A DNA stretch of 64,000 nt from Trichobilharzia regenti (GCA_944472135.2 OX235270.1:123209842-123273841), one strand, 5' to 3'; counted from the first letter of the stretch, positions 45,053 through 56,627 are shown. Made by a program: numbers and translations. The notes: a model not told the origin generated them from the letters alone.

Positions 45053-45745
45053 CTATCTGGTGACACCCCTGTGGATGTCTTTGTGTTTGTATACACTGCC
45101 ACCAATCACTAGTTTACTCAAGGCGCAGAAGTCAGAGAAGAGTTCTTCATTTTCATTCATTTCTCCGAGAGCTTCTCTGCACATGATGAGTTCCCTTCCT
45201 GTGTTGTCTGGTCCCAGTTTAGCGTTCATGTCTCCCATTGGTATTTTAATGTCATCGACTGGAGTATTGTCCATCGTTGTCTGCAGTTGTCTGTAGAATT
45301 CTTCTTTCTTTTCGAGGTCTGCGTTGTTTGTGGGTGCATAGCATTGCATAACTGACACTTTCCTTCCTTTGGAGTTGAATCTGGCTGCCATTATCCTGGG
45401 CGAGAACGCCTCCCATTGTATCAGGGTCTTCGCTACAAATGATGACATCATGATAGCCACACCCTTGGTATGCTCGTGGTTGTCTCTTGGGTGACCAGAA
45501 TAGATCAAAGACTCTCCCGTTGACAATTTAGTGAGTCCATTCCCATTCCATCTGCTTTCACATATTCCCAGTTCTTGAATTCCGAATCTTTTCATCTCGT
45601 TTGCAATCTGGGCAACTTTGCCAGTGTCGGATATGATGCGGACATCCCATATCCCCACAAGGACTTTTTCTCTTGGCACAAGGAGGTTCATTGTTCTGAA
45701 GTTTCCGTAGCAACTTTGTTTACAGGGTGGGGTCGCTAGCCTCAA
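45053..45745 (-). pseudogene. Endonuclease domain of RTE element 2 (230-codon open piece)
   Basis: The reading has the EEP endonuclease pattern: W-D-V-R near the N-terminus, C-E-S-R-W-N (catalytic Glu), S-P-R-I-M-A-A-R-F-N-S-K, Y-A-P-T-N, G-D-M-N-A-K (the G-D-x-N motif), and F-C-A-L-S-K-L-V-I-G-G. Host genomes often annotate this domain as 'craniofacial development protein 2-like', which is a misnomer for RTE endonuclease. The C-terminal S-D-H step lies past a frame change, in 45105-44881. Confidence 0.8.
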
Positions 45746-45960
45746 ACCTGAGAAGGGGATTGTTACATTAAAATATAGTTTACAGGGGAGTGACCCTGTG
45801 GGTTGCTCCCCTTAAAACCAGGAAAACAAGGGATAAAACAATCAGAACAACACTAGCAAAAGGGAAAAAATTCACAGCAAGAAGGGCAACAAGCGACAAC
45901 AACAATAATATCACAGTTAGGCACAGTTAACCAATATGATACCAAAATCATAGACCCACT

Positions 45961-46573
45961 GGCTTGAGCCAACTTGAACATGTAAATCCATCAATATATA
46001 CAATTATAGATATTATTTAGTGTGAGACAAGCACGAAGTAGCAAACAGATAATTATAGGTATTATCTGTCAACGAGGTTATATCCACAGATTCAGTGTTC
46101 GAAAGGCAAATAATTACGATAAATTCCGAAATTTTTCGGCAAGAAACTACATAGAAATAACAGTTTTATATAACGACGTTAATGTGACGTGGCAATCGAA
46201 AAGCGTGTCAAGGTACGCAGCATCTGTGGGAAACCTTATATTGTTCGGATTCGACTTCCTCTTCGTTATCACATCCATGAAAATGAAGTGGCTGCCAAAA
46301 ATCATGGTGTGCATCCCCTCATATTGCTGCGTGCTGACATCACTTCTACAGTCGAAACGCAATAGTAATAATATGTCCTCATTTGGGTGTACATGAGGGA
46401 GGCCATTTTGCAGGCACCATGAATACATCCAATCATAAAATATGGAGTAAGCATATTCACAGTAGCTAATGCCGGTGACTCTAAAGAATAGCGGCCCAAA
46501 CCGAAACAACCTTCGAACAAAAAAGTGACCTTGAGCAAGGAATAAGCTGACTGTATCATTTTCGGAAGTAATC
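45961..46573. other. Unresolved stretch
   Basis: A minus-strand ORF of 142 codons (46147-46575) and a plus-strand ORF of 124 codons (46022-46396) overlap here. Neither shows a known motif and at most one can be real. The stretch precedes the Merlin remnant and may be its 5' flank. Confidence 0.35.
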
Positions 46574-47175
46574 ATGGATGTTTTCGATTACTGTTTGGAT
46601 AACGGACTCATAGCTTTGTCGAAAATTTGCCAGTGCGGAGGAGTTATGCATATACAAATATAAGCAGAGGCCATTGATGGCTTTGTATACAGATGTATTG
46701 AGTGCCGAAGGAGGAAATCGGTTCGAGATGGTTTGTCGTTGTTTTTTAGTTTACAGATCCCTTAGGAACTTTTCTCTCAAGGTTTAAACTACCTTTGGCG
46801 AAAATTTTAATGATATGTAACTTCTGGGTCCTGAAAAGAGCAGTCACAGCTACAGCTTATGAAACAGAAAATTCAGAGGTGTCAGCAGTGCAATGGTACA
46901 ACTACTGCAGAGATGTTTCCTCCTGGAAAATGAACACCCTGACTCAAGTTCTCGGAGGAGTCGGCAGCATAGTCCATATTGATAAGACTGTACTTATAAA
47001 AAGGAAATACAACCACGGGAGTTTACAAGCAAACCACCAGTGGATGCTGGGTATCTACGACACGGCACTGCGCAAAGGGTATATAGAAGCGAAACTGGTT
47101 TCATATGACTATGAAGACTCCCATGAGAAACTGGGAGGTTTTTTGCAACATATACGCGAACGCCATTCTTTGTAA
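46574..47175 (+). pseudogene. Merlin-type (IS1595-like) DNA transposase remnant
   Basis: From the ATG at 46574 the reading gives C-x-C-G-G near residue 20 and Y-R-C-I-E-C-R-R-R-K-S-V-R-D-G about 20 residues on, a zinc-ribbon arrangement seen at the N-terminus of Merlin/ISXO2-type transposases. After a stop near 46661 and a frameshift near 46765, the open piece 46795-47175 has G-G-V-G-S-I-V-H-I-D-K-T-V-L and R-K-Y-N-H-G, matching the first DDE aspartate block (V-x-I-D-E-S/T...R-K-Y-x-R-G), then a G-x-Y-D-T segment. The second D and final E/D blocks are missing, so it is dead. No terminal inverted repeats were identified. Confidence 0.6.
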
Positions 47176-47810
47176 CCGTTCATTATGATTGCAATACATC
47201 TATATATACCGTTTTTTACAATTATGCGCCTTTCTTTTTGAGCCTTCTCATTGGCCGAAGTTGTCCCTGTCAAGGTCATTTTTGCGTTAAAAGGTCGTTT
47301 CGGTTTATGCCGCTATTCTTTAGAGTCACCCTAATGCCTATTTGAGACTTTTATTGGCAGTGATATAAACAAGGCATCGGTGGTGGAACAATCCTAATAA
47401 GGTTGCCTAGCAGGGATAGAAGCAAAGTACACTCCCGAATTCTGGTTGTCAGCACTATTGAGGATTTAACGAAAGGCGCGCGTTGTTTTTCGTGGCGAGC
47501 TGTAAGGCACGGTAAGTCAGGCGGTCTTCCAATGTGTAAACTGTGCTTGTCTAACTCCAGGTTGGCTACGTAGCGTGTAGGAACTGGTCTCTCTAGTGTG
47601 GCAGTAAATACTCTTTGGTTGGTAAAAGACTTCAGATTTAGACATGGTAAATCGCATCCCCATATTTTTGTGGTGGTATGTGACCTGTTGCATCAGAAAT
47701 GCAAAGTCGTGGCGTTTATTCAAACTGGTGTACTTTGGTTGTTTCGAAAGTCGTAAGGCTGCTTCAGTAAGACGTCATTCGCTTTACTGATACTAATGCT
47801 TGTCTTGTTA
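47176..47810. other. Noncoding stretch, nothing recognised
   Basis: No ORF or repeat with supporting signal; a minus-strand ORF at 47517-47723 looks like chance. Confidence 0.4.
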
Positions 47811-47969
47811 ATGGCTGCAAGTGGCTCACCGCAGCAGTGCACAGCTAAGCGTTTGAAGAAGTATAACTACCTCGATAGCAAACAGAAACGGGCAAATCTC
47901 AGTTTGCACGCGGTTAGCAACCAGGATGACATCGAACTAACCCATATGAAGTGTTACGAGGCACACTGA
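47811..47969 (+). CDS. Short ORF of 52 codons, unknown
   Basis: An ATG-initiated frame beginning M-A-A-S-G-S-P-Q-Q-C-T-A-K-R-L-K-K-Y and ending with TGA. Composition is protein-like (basic then mixed charged) and it could be a first exon or a transposase N-terminus. No domain is recognised. Confidence 0.2.
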   Translation: MAASGSPQQCTAKRLKKYNYLDSKQKRANLSLHAVSNQDDIELTHMKCYEAH

Positions 47970-48242
47970 AGATGAAAATCACCCTCACAATTAGGTTTGT
48001 GATGGGACCCTTCGGAAACATTCATCATTTCAGTAGTCTCCCAGATTTGAAATAATGGATAAGATCTGTAGATCAGGTGGATAATTTTGGTGTGGTTGCG
48101 TTATCCTAATTGCGAATCCTTATTTGTCGTTCTAGACAATGTCTTCAGCGCCAGCTTTAATATGAATAAATTCTCCATGAGTGATGGAATTCTGAAAGAA
48201 GTAAAAACGACAAATGCACCAGGTTAGTATGAGCTAATCTCA

Positions 48243-49081
48243 TCAATCTATCCTGGTACATTTGTCGTTCTTGCTTGGTTCAAGTTTGTTGATGTGAAGA
48301 ATTGTATGCGGCTTTAAATGATATAATTGTATCTCCTGACAACCATTGTCGTAATTACTTGTTAATTCACACTTTTGTTGATCGTTTCCATTGGCTTGGT
48401 GTTGGGATACTTTTGTCGTGTTGTTCATTCTTTTTTTAAGAGGCGATTCATCTCTCATTTCTTCAATATTTTTGTCAGTTGTTGCTCTCCGGGTTCAGTG
48501 GGATCTTCTAAAGACGTCTGTTTTGAAAGCTTCTTGTCACTGGATAAAATCGGTGAAATTCTATCAAGATAGTCTGATTTGTTCAGCAGAACACTTGCAA
48601 AAGCTACATCCGTGCTTGTCATGATGAATTTATTGTTCTTCTTCAATTCTTTCTACTGATTTCAATGCTCTTTGGACAGAAAATTACGAAGGGTAGATTT
48701 TATTGATGTAATCGAGACATCGATTTAAGACTTCAAATGGGATCCATGAAACTGGGACTGGATCGTCTGTCTGATTAAATAGATTCTCCAATTGAACTTT
48801 TATGTTCAATTCAGTAGCTCTTGATGTTACGTCACAGAAGACTCTCCAACCTCGCTCACCAAAGGAGAACATAGTTGTTTCTATATCTCGATAACAGGAG
48901 GTCTGGTGAACTGAGGACACAAAGCTCCACTTGGGTAATCCTTCAAATTCCTATACAAGATCCGACCAAACATCTCAATGGGAGTGAGATCAAGACATCT
49001 GGACATAGCTAGAGCATTAGCGATGCAAAAGTTCAAGTTAAAACAGGTACGTCCAATCTTTGTCTTCACCATGGTCATCAT
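48243..49081 (-). other. Cluster of coding-like minus-strand ORFs, unidentified
   Basis: Four consecutive minus-strand pieces, 49081-48881, 48920-48684, 48646-48455 and 48458-48243, have balanced protein-like composition, unlike their surroundings. The first two overlap in different frames at 48881-48920 and would make one sensible protein after a 1-base shift or a short intron: G-R-T-C-F-N-L-N-F-C-I-A-N-A-L-A, then P-I-E-M-F-G-R-I-L-Y-R-N-L, then F-G-E-R-G-W-R-V-F-C-D-V. The last pieces are Lys/Ser-rich. I do not recognise the family. It could be exons of a host gene or a decayed transposon ORF. Confidence 0.35.
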
Positions 49082-49329
49082 AAACAGTTCAATTTCTCAA
49101 TAATTATTATCCGATTATTTTCCCTATCCGAGCTTCCTATTTATTTTCTTTATTATCTCGTGTCTAATTCCCGTATGCACAAACGGTCAGCTTTTTCAAC
49201 AATTGGTGAAAAGTTCGCATTAAGACATAGAAAATCAAAACAAGTGATTCAACGAAGTCTCTTCAACGAGTTTGTCGTCAAGCTGTACAATCGTATATAT
49301 ATGCATATAAATGATTGGTTGGAGGATCT

Positions 49330-49495
49330 CATCATGATCTGACATCAGATAGAGAGCCATTGGAGAACCTGGGAGCACTGGACAGCCGTTTCGTCCCAGT
49401 TCGGGACTCGATAACAGTACGCAACTCTCAGCAGGGGCACGAGTTCCTTCAAGGTTGCAGATATGCCTTCCTGACAAGTGCCAACTAGCACCAAA
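49330..49495 (-). repeat. Degenerate copy of an abundant schistosome-type dispersed repeat
   Basis: Contains GGGAGCACTGGACAGCCGTT and TCGTCCCAGTTCGGGACTC, words resembling a common SINE-like repeat in schistosome introns (recalled, not checked). The tRNA-like end is not preserved here. Confidence 0.4.
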
Positions 49496-49722
49496 CCTAG
49501 GTCCAAGGCTTCCTACCTATTGTCTCCTACCATCTGGTATATAAATGACTATTAATAATGTGAAGTGATGAAAATGTGATTCCACAGTGCCCAAGTTTTA
49601 CACACATAGTAATGATGAAAATGTGTATTCGCCTAGATCGTGTTGTTTACTATCATCTACCTAAAATGAAAAAAGTGACAAAGAACAGGAAGATAGGAAG
49701 AAGTACTAGGAGTCCTCAAGGA

Positions 49723-49725
<3 letters not shown>

Positions 49726-49757
<32 letters not shown>
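49726..49757. repeat. (TA)n microsatellite
   Basis: About 15 TA units. Confidence 0.9.
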
Positions 49758-49934
49758 TTATATTCACTTTGCTTGGAAATCATGAAATGTATCGGCACAA
49801 TAACTAGCCATGTTATGCTAACGTCTATATTACATGTAGGAGTTGATGTTTATGCCCTATCTAGAAATGTTTGGCAATTCTAACTAAGAAGACACTACGA
49901 TTTTATGTATGGAACACCTTTAATATGCATTACT

Positions 49935-49956
49935 GTCTGTCTGTCTGTCTGTCTGG
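49935..49956. repeat. (TCTG)n microsatellite
   Basis: Five TCTG units directly before the 'R' repeat. Confidence 0.9.
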
Positions 49957-50128
49957 ATTCAACATAGAACTTGGCACCGAAGTGCAGCAGTTCGAGTTGC
50001 CACCTTCCAAATAGCACACAGAGGTAGACAAGAAGATGAGTGAAGAGAATCAATACAATCTGACAAGTATAAGAGTGAAACAGAATGGGTAATGGTAGAA
50101 AGGAATATGAAAGATTACAGAGACTGAA
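49957..50128 (+). repeat. Dispersed short repeat 'R' (third locus)
   Basis: Inverse of 6044-6215, with ACTTGGCACCGAAGTGC and AAAGATTACAGAGACTGAAT. No ATT tail here; the sequence passes directly into a GC-richer block. Confidence 0.65.
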
Positions 50129-50520
50129 TACATAGTGGACACAGAGTGAAGAGGGGGTGAGGAGCCATCAAGTAGAGGAGTTGCATCAGTGGGAGGAAGG
50201 CGAAGTAATAGAGATGAAGATGAAGACAAAGATAAGTGAGGATTAGAGAGGTTTTGTGTGCATTTCGGATTGTGAGGGCGTTTGTTACTTCCCGGTTGCC
50301 CACACCGTAGAAGTTGGTTGCGTGACCGCAGAGCCCAGGGGACAACTGCTTGAGGCCGGTCACACGCGACCTGTTTTTGTTTGTTCTGTTTTGTTTGGTG
50401 TGGCTCAGTAGCATACTTATCACTCCTGCCCTGTGACACGGCAACAGGAAGCGCGGTCGTTGTTAATCCGGGCCACGGCCGATCCGGCATGAAATTTTGT
50501 GAATTTGTTTGAATCATTAC
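50129..50520. other. GC-richer block, probable repeat
   Basis: Noticeably higher GC than its surroundings, with GTGACCGCAGAGCCCAGGGG and GGGCCACGGCCGATCCGG. A 155-codon minus-strand ORF spans it but is low-complexity and continuous with the 'R' repeat, so it is not called a gene. Confidence 0.4.
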
Positions 50521-51880
50521 TATGATTTATAAATTGATATCCACTCCGTTTTCTTTGTTTTTCCCGAACAATACAGAAGACAATGTATTCTAGAAACGAG
50601 AAGCGCCATTCTGTTTTCGTTGGTTGCTAACTTATTTTGAAAGAGAATTTTCCCACAGGGACACTTTGGTTTTATGGGAGGTATGTTTCATTGTTGCATT
50701 TATAATAATTGTTGATTAATTATTGTCAACTAATCAATATTAAGCATAGAATTTTGTGGCTTATCTCTCCTGCTCTGAAAGAAGACAGCAGACATTATGG
50801 TATGACGATCATTTAATGTCTCTTGTGAATATCTATCAGTTATCATGCACATTCTGTCCCTCAACTTCTTACATTTAATATTGTATTACGGTGAAGAATA
50901 ATTTGCTGACAATAATTAGCTTCGTGACCACACATCACGTTTAAGAATAGACAGCTAACAAGCTACTTTTGCACCATACAGTGATCTGTTCGCATGTTAT
51001 CTATAAAAGATTTTTGTCAGGGTTTTTCAGCAACCAATAGTTACTGTGCAATCGTGATTTGTTCATCTATGAAGTATGGATGTTTAAGGTGTGTTCGCTG
51101 CACTTTTCGTCTGTTAGACTAACTTTTGCTCTCGACTTGCTATTGGTTTCACTTGTTTCAAGAATGCTGTACAAACCCTTGTAAAGTTAGGAGATATTCT
51201 GAGTTGGAAACGTTTTGATTCCTGCACAACTCCGGGGCTATTTGCATTATTCACGTTTGAGTCAGTATCAATTCATCTACTTTAATTTATTGTACGCTAA
51301 CTAAAGATTCATACAGATTATGTTTATCTCCACTGGATATGATTGCTTCAGGATACCATTTCAGACCTTATAAGTTGAGTGACAATAACTCCTAGATGAC
51401 TTGCAAAACTACTGTCAGTGTAAACCAGTAGTTTTCAGCAACTAGCTGAATATATATGTAAGATTGTGGAGCTAATTTCGATAAAATATTCTGCAACATC
51501 GACACCGATTTCAACCTAATGAAAATTTATTGTCACCAGAAATGTGATTCGGTTGGCTTATTTGCATTTTGAATTCGCAACTGGATATAGACTTTGTGGA
51601 CTTCCAAGATGGATTTCGCACCGTCAACACATTTCAGATAGTTTCAGCAAAGGTGGGATTAGAAAGGAAGGCTGGTAGATGTCGCCGAGTCATTTTTGTG
51701 TGTACACTGAGTCGGTAATTTACAGTAGTAGCGGCAATAATACCATATATAACGTCACTTACCACCTAGTACTGCGCCAACTTATTCCTACAGTTGGGTA
51801 GTGATCAAGGAGAATATTTTGACAATTTTTCGCTGCTGCTTCTTGCTTCTCTAATACAGTTGGTACTATTCTGCAGGTTA
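50521..51880. other. AT-rich noncoding stretch
   Basis: No ORF, repeat edge or RNA motif recognised over 1.4 kb. It could be intron or intergenic sequence. Confidence 0.5.
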
Positions 51881-51889
51881 GTGAGTCAT

Positions 51890-52250
51890 CTTCACTTCCC
51901 TCTGTGACCACAAACAACGGTGAAAGCCATAGAAACACCCCAGACAGCCTTTTGAAGCCACGTCGCCAACTTCATATAGGAGCATTTAACGTCAAGACCC
52001 TCTGCCAAATCGGACAACAGGCGCATCACTAGCAAGAACTCTGGCACCTTGAGCCGTAGATGTATGTTGTGTTTCGGAGACACGTATACAAGACCCGAGT
52101 GTGGTCATTCATTTAACCTCACCGGGTCAACAAGGTGAATCAGCAAAATTCACTTTAAGGTGTCAGAAGACCCCTCAGCTAGCTCGTGAGGACTCGCAGG
52201 TGTAGGGGTAGCACTGAGGGGTGAATCGCATAGCAAACAAACCAGGATTT
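51890..52250 (+). pseudogene. RTE-clade (SR2-like) endonuclease N-terminus, degenerate
   Basis: The plus-strand reading begins I-G-A-F-N-V-K-T-L-C-Q-I-G-Q-Q, the N-terminal endonuclease block of SR2-like RTE proteins (G-T-Y-N-V-R-T-L pattern). With shifted frames it continues through a degraded V-S-E-T-R-I-Q-D-P-like segment and a G-V-G-V-A-L-like block near 52205. Stops are frequent. This is the N-terminal counterpart of the RTE C-termini elsewhere in the window. Confidence 0.6.
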
Positions 52251-53928
52251 CTGCTCAAAGTGTTCAGAAGAGATTGTTCTTTGTCATTGTCTTCATGTTG
52301 AGGATCTGTATCATGTTGATACTGTAAATCGGCGAGATGGTTTCCTGATAACAAGTCAATCCCTAAGTATACTTTATTTACTTATTCAAATACAATACAA
52401 TACGAGCAAGGGAATATGTGCCATAAAAGAAATAATAAAACAATATAAGGTAAATATGAATAGAGTAAATGAGAGGCGACATCGGCAAGCCATCCCAGCG
52501 TTATGTTTCATGAGCATTCAAATCGTGGTTGATTTCAGGTTTGACTGTCAAAGTAGGTGGTAGAATGGGGTCAGTTGGACTAGCGGAGCAGAAAACCTTG
52601 CAAAATGTAGATCAGTTGACCCTAACAAAGTAAGAAATCTAGAAAATAGCTCAGCTTTGGGACTGCATTCAATTACACACAAGCATACAATGAGATTAGG
52701 GAAGATGGAGTCTCGAAATGTAAGGTAACAGGGTGGATGGAGAGACTGATAACGGAAGCATTATGTGTCAAGAGACTAATACTTCAATGATTGTCTCGTT
52801 TTAAAGGTAGGCGTGATAAAAGCCTCACTTCACACTGACGGAACATTCTCATCAATTCCTCATGCTTTCCTGAGTAATCCAGTTAGTTCCGCGACTAGAG
52901 TCTCACAGATTTGCAGGCGAATTAGGGAAACCTAGTGGTTTGTAGCGAGGGATTCTTCTAAGGCGCAAGAGGCTCAACTCACCATTTCCATGGCGTCTTG
53001 TGAGTGCACCCAGTGTTCGTCTATACTATCTGAGAAGTTAATAATGGGTAGTCTTGACTGTGGTTAGGTTTCATACACGGTAGCGGAAGCAGGTGCTTCC
53101 AGTTTACCTACGTCAACCTGTTGGGGACGTTGTTTATGATCCCCACTAAATCTGAAGATGAACCTGGCAGATTCTAGAGCATGTGATCACTCCAACTGTC
53201 GATAGATACATAGTTAGATACAGCTGTGGATATCACGATTATATGAAAGAAATTTCTGAAGACGTAGGGTTATCCTACGTTACAAACTGTTGACCAAGCA
53301 GCTGCTAGAGTACAAAAGGATCGATTGAGACTAAATGGACAATGCGATTGCATGGTTCGCTTCAGAGATATATAGTTCTATTGTGTATGCTATGTGGACG
53401 TTGCTGAATTAGACCTGTTTGTGTCAAATTAGTTTGCAAAGTTTCAGCTGACTGAAGTTTGCTTACACATATAAACCTTCCTAGTGCCGTAATAGTCAGT
53501 CAGTGACCTTATAGTGTGATTCACCCTCCAGCCTTCCACATAGATACAAGTCTACAAAGTGACCAACAGGACTAACTCAATTGTTAAGACCGCACTTGTC
53601 AAGCAATATAGGCTCTGAGCAACAGTTAATTCTGCTTGTTTAAGACGTTATCAATTATATTGTCTCGTAATCTAGTCTGACGTAGAGAATGCGACGTATA
53701 ACCTTGTAAGTCGATTGGTCTACTGTTAGTTTTATATAATACAGTTGTAATATCATTTGTTAATGTATTCCAATTTTTTCTCATTCATCAATGTTTACCA
53801 CATTTATATATCGAGTGTAGTATAATATTCTGCCGTATAAAATAATAAACACGAGTATCAGTGTACTGTGCTGTATTGTATCTGCGATTTTCTCATTCCG
53901 TGTCGGATGACTGAGTTTCAATGTAAAA
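52251..53928. other. Mostly unrecognised, perhaps traces of RT
   Basis: Around 52780-52910 the minus strand has a weak resemblance to the V-P-S-V-W...I-x-P-x-F-K segment of non-LTR RTs. The rest holds no recognised feature. Segment 52365-52450 looks like an inverted LINE 3' tail (TTTATTTACTTATTC). Confidence 0.3.
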
Positions 53929-54072
53929 CTTGGTACAAAGTGTAGCACTTGAAGTTGGCACACTCTATGTAGCACACAGAGGTAGAGAAAAAGCAATTCA
54001 AAAGAACTATAATCAGCAGAAATATATGGGAGAAAGGATGGTAATATGGAAAGACATGAGGATTTCATTATG
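53929..54072 (+). repeat. Dispersed short repeat 'R', diverged copy
   Basis: Shares ACTTGG, GAAGTTGGCAC and GTAGCACACAGAGGTAGA with the copy at 49957. The second half is degraded. Confidence 0.55.
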
Positions 54073-54136
54073 AAGGGAGAATACATTTTTGCCGTTTAGA
54101 ACGGTTTTGAGGTGTGTCACCGATAGTCTCCAACCA

Positions 54137-54360
54137 TCAGTTCTTAGCCTCCTGAGGACTGTAACCAGAGAGTGGCTCAAGCCAACTCAACGATTTCATG
54201 GATTGATGCCGAGTATTAGTTTTACCACTCCTAGTTCTTTTCCAACCTAATCTTGTGCTAGCTAGCATTGCTGCTTGAGGTAGGCGATGGCGTGGTGTGC
54301 GCAACATGTGCCCTAACCATCTCAGTCTATGTAATTTCACAATGTCATCGATTGACTTCA
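54137..54360 (-). pseudogene. RTE-clade RT C-terminal fragment
   Basis: The minus-strand reading K-L-H-R-L-R-W-L-G-H-M-L-R-T-P, then G-W-K-R-T-R-S-G-K-T, then H-Q-S-M-K-S-L, matches the tail at 5540-5700 in a diverged form. It lacks the final G-W-G-P-R-D, reading S-G-Y-S-P-Q instead. Only about 70 codons remain. Confidence 0.75.
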
Positions 54361-54461
54361 GTGTATGATGTATTTACCTAACCGTGCAACTGAAATAGTT
54401 TCTACTTAACTGCTTTTCTGCTTTCTTCTTCTCCTCCTCCTCCTCGTCCTCACCAACTTAG

Positions 54462-54749
54462 CATGTGAATGAATTATCAATGGAAATTCCACTAGAAGAA
54501 TCCCTTAATTATGCTACAGCTTTATTGTCCCAGTTAGAACGAATTTCCGATTCTTTACCGAAATCCGTACGAAATGTTATCGATGGACAGTCATTGGCGA
54601 TGACTAGACATGTCAGTGAATCAAAACAGAAAGGAATCAATTATTCAGATCCATCGTCTATGTACGACTATTCGCCGACCCTATTAAATGAAGAATTAGA
54701 GGTGCTGATGGATAATGAAATGTATGAATGTATGAATTTAACACCTTGA
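54462..54749 (+). CDS. Candidate terminal exon of a host gene
   Basis: A long pyrimidine tract (54419-54455) is followed by CTTAG, a textbook 3' splice site, and the frame opens right after it: the in-frame TAG overlaps the acceptor itself. It then encodes about 95 residues, with E-S-L-N-Y-A-T-A-L-L-S-Q-L-E-R-I (amphipathic helix), Asp/Ser/Tyr-rich middle and acidic end (E-E-L-E-V-L-M-D-N-E), and stops at TGA. Codon usage and composition look protein-like, unlike nearby repeats. There is no good ATG start, consistent with an internal or last exon. Upstream exons were not found, and I do not recognise the protein. Confidence 0.45.
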   Translation, partial: HVNELSMEIPLEESLNYATALLSQLERISDSLPKSVRNVIDGQSLAMTRHVSESKQKGINYSDPSSMYDYSPTLLNEELEVLMDNEMYECMNLTP

Positions 54750-56627
54750 TTACAAACTGAACTGAGCAACTTGAGTTATGTTTTGCGAAATATTATATTT
54801 CTTCTTGTATCATTTTGATTTTGCTTGATTGCTTTTGTTACAAAGTCGGTTTTTCTATTTGCCAAAGCGAAACATAGTCTTCTGAACACTTGTCTACTTA
54901 TCGCATTGATATTTGTAAGCATACATATGAAGATGACAGAAATCTCAGACTGTTTTTCTGAGCTGTGGGATGAGATGTAGGCTGTGATTTTTAAGACGCT
55001 AGGTAAGAGTCAGAGTTTGGAGCTTCTGTCAAGTGACGTGGGATAATCCACAGTATCAGGTATCTGTTCATCCCTTAATGTCGATGTTCCGATCAACACC
55101 ACTGTCTGTCTGTTGGATTATTGTATTATTTCCCACACATTTTTGTTGTCTGAAGTGTCTTAATATTTCGGTTCTCTGCTGGTTTTCCGAAAAGTGACAA
55201 CTTGGACTTATCACGTTGGTTTGTCCTTACATCTGTGTTTTAAGCATGAGTGATCGTATGCATACTGTTGTTGTATTTTGCTTAGCTTCAGTGATCGATG
55301 CAATCTTAGCCTAGTCATCTGGAGTTTCTCCCACTAAGCTATGAAGTCTCTTTTCATTTAATATTTTAAAACAAGAAATAATATGAGATTTCGTTCAGAT
55401 ATTAAGTCTCCACATGACTTGTCAAGCTGAGTATTTGATACATGTGATAATTTATATGAAATCACAACTTTTCAATACATAGAGTTGGAGACAGGTACAT
55501 TAAGATGTGAACAAGTTACTGGGAAGTTTTGCGTCTAATAGATGCTGGGTTAAGAGTTCATTAGTAGATATGGATTAACGTCGGTGCATTATATCATGTG
55601 TTATCAGTTAGGTGGACATGCATCGGAAACCGCAATGTATCCAGAGGTATTTTCAACACAAGGTGACTACCCCATTCAGGGAGAAGTCATCACAGCTGAT
55701 TGTTTTAGGGGATGTGTATTTATGCGAATGAGAAAAGAAAAAGTGGTGAATACACAATATGGACCAGTGGTCAGGTGGAGAAATAGTAGAGTTGGACATA
55801 TTCAAAGCACCACGCTCTGACGCATTGAATATCACGATGTTACTTTGACAACGTGTCAGATTGTTCACCAGAGGCAATCAAGGTAAGGTTAGGAACCGTA
55901 GTTACCAGTCATCCAAATTGTGTGTATAGTTTAGGGTGATAGTGGTGTTTTTTCACACTTTAGGGGCAGAAGTGACCAGTGTCTGATAGGTAATTTCAAA
56001 CATCATTTTGGGAGTTGATAAAAGATCATGAATGCGTGCTTAATATACGTGTTAAGTCTCAGTTAGTGTTTCGATTTACCGTAGCTGTTGTATTGACTTT
56101 CTATTAATTGTTCGCCTTTTTGATACCCGTAGGTGGTGATACCCGACCTTCTTCCAAATCAAACAACTCAGTGAAGAAATAATGTAGTTGCTAATTTTTA
56201 TGTGAATTGATTGATTTACCAGAGAACTGAAAATTATGTAGTTGAATTGCTTTGAGCTCGCAGGTTGAAACACGTAAATGCAAGTATTAATTGCGTAGAG
56301 AACCAGCTTCCATAAGACCGTCGATCAAGGATTGCTTATCAGAATCAGACATCGACATCGACAAACAACACTAGGACGGTGTCCTTTTCTCTCTGCAGTT
56401 CACGTATGACAAAGCTTTCATTTAGCTTTCTGGGCGTCTACTATTCCCTCAGTCTTAATCATTCAGAATATGAGGCTTCTTGTTCAACAATGATATAGTT
56501 ATGAGAACTGAATTGTGCTTCGAACGTCATCCAGTTATAAGTACTCAATTACTGATTCACATCAAATAAACATCTTTAATATGCAGTTGGTTACATAATG
56601 GATGTTGAGTGGTGCAGTTCTACGCTT
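54750..56627. other. Noncoding stretch, possible 3' UTR then intergenic
   Basis: AT-rich after the candidate exon. Overlapping ORFs at 55584-55820 (+) and 55653-55877 (-) have no known motif. No repeat edge until copy B at 56628. Confidence 0.4.

Larger units (their letters stand above)
42477..45960 (-). mobile_element. Near full-length RTE-clade LINE, element 2
   Basis: Minus-strand element with all domains recognisable but frameshifted. The endonuclease is at 45745-45053: I-W-D-V-R-I-I, C-E-S-R-W-N-G-N-G, V-M-Q-C-Y-A-P-T-N, I-P-M-G-D-M-N-A-K. The linker is at 44744-44370. RT fingers are at 44369-43818: P-D-G-I-P-A-E-A-L, W-R-G-I-M-L-L-S, Q-A-G-F-R. The palm is at 43860-43690, and the catalytic L-D-F-A-D-D near 43310 is followed by a stop. 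The C-terminal tail is at 43124-42602. The 3' end runs into a TAATATAATAA-like tail at about 42477. The 5' UTR extends to about 45960. It contains a 197-bp foreign insertion at 43392-43588. Confidence 0.8.

Noticed and set aside
45053..45745. Host 'craniofacial development protein 2-like' gene
   Set aside because: That common annotation is the RTE endonuclease; the neighbouring linker, RT and tail confirm a retroelement.
46147..46575. 142-codon minus-strand ORF as a gene
   Set aside because: No motif, overlaps a comparable plus-strand ORF and abuts a transposase remnant; composition alone is not enough.
50050..50517. 155-codon minus-strand ORF as a gene
   Set aside because: It is low-complexity (Ser, Leu, Pro runs) and half of it is the inverse of the dispersed 'R' repeat found elsewhere.
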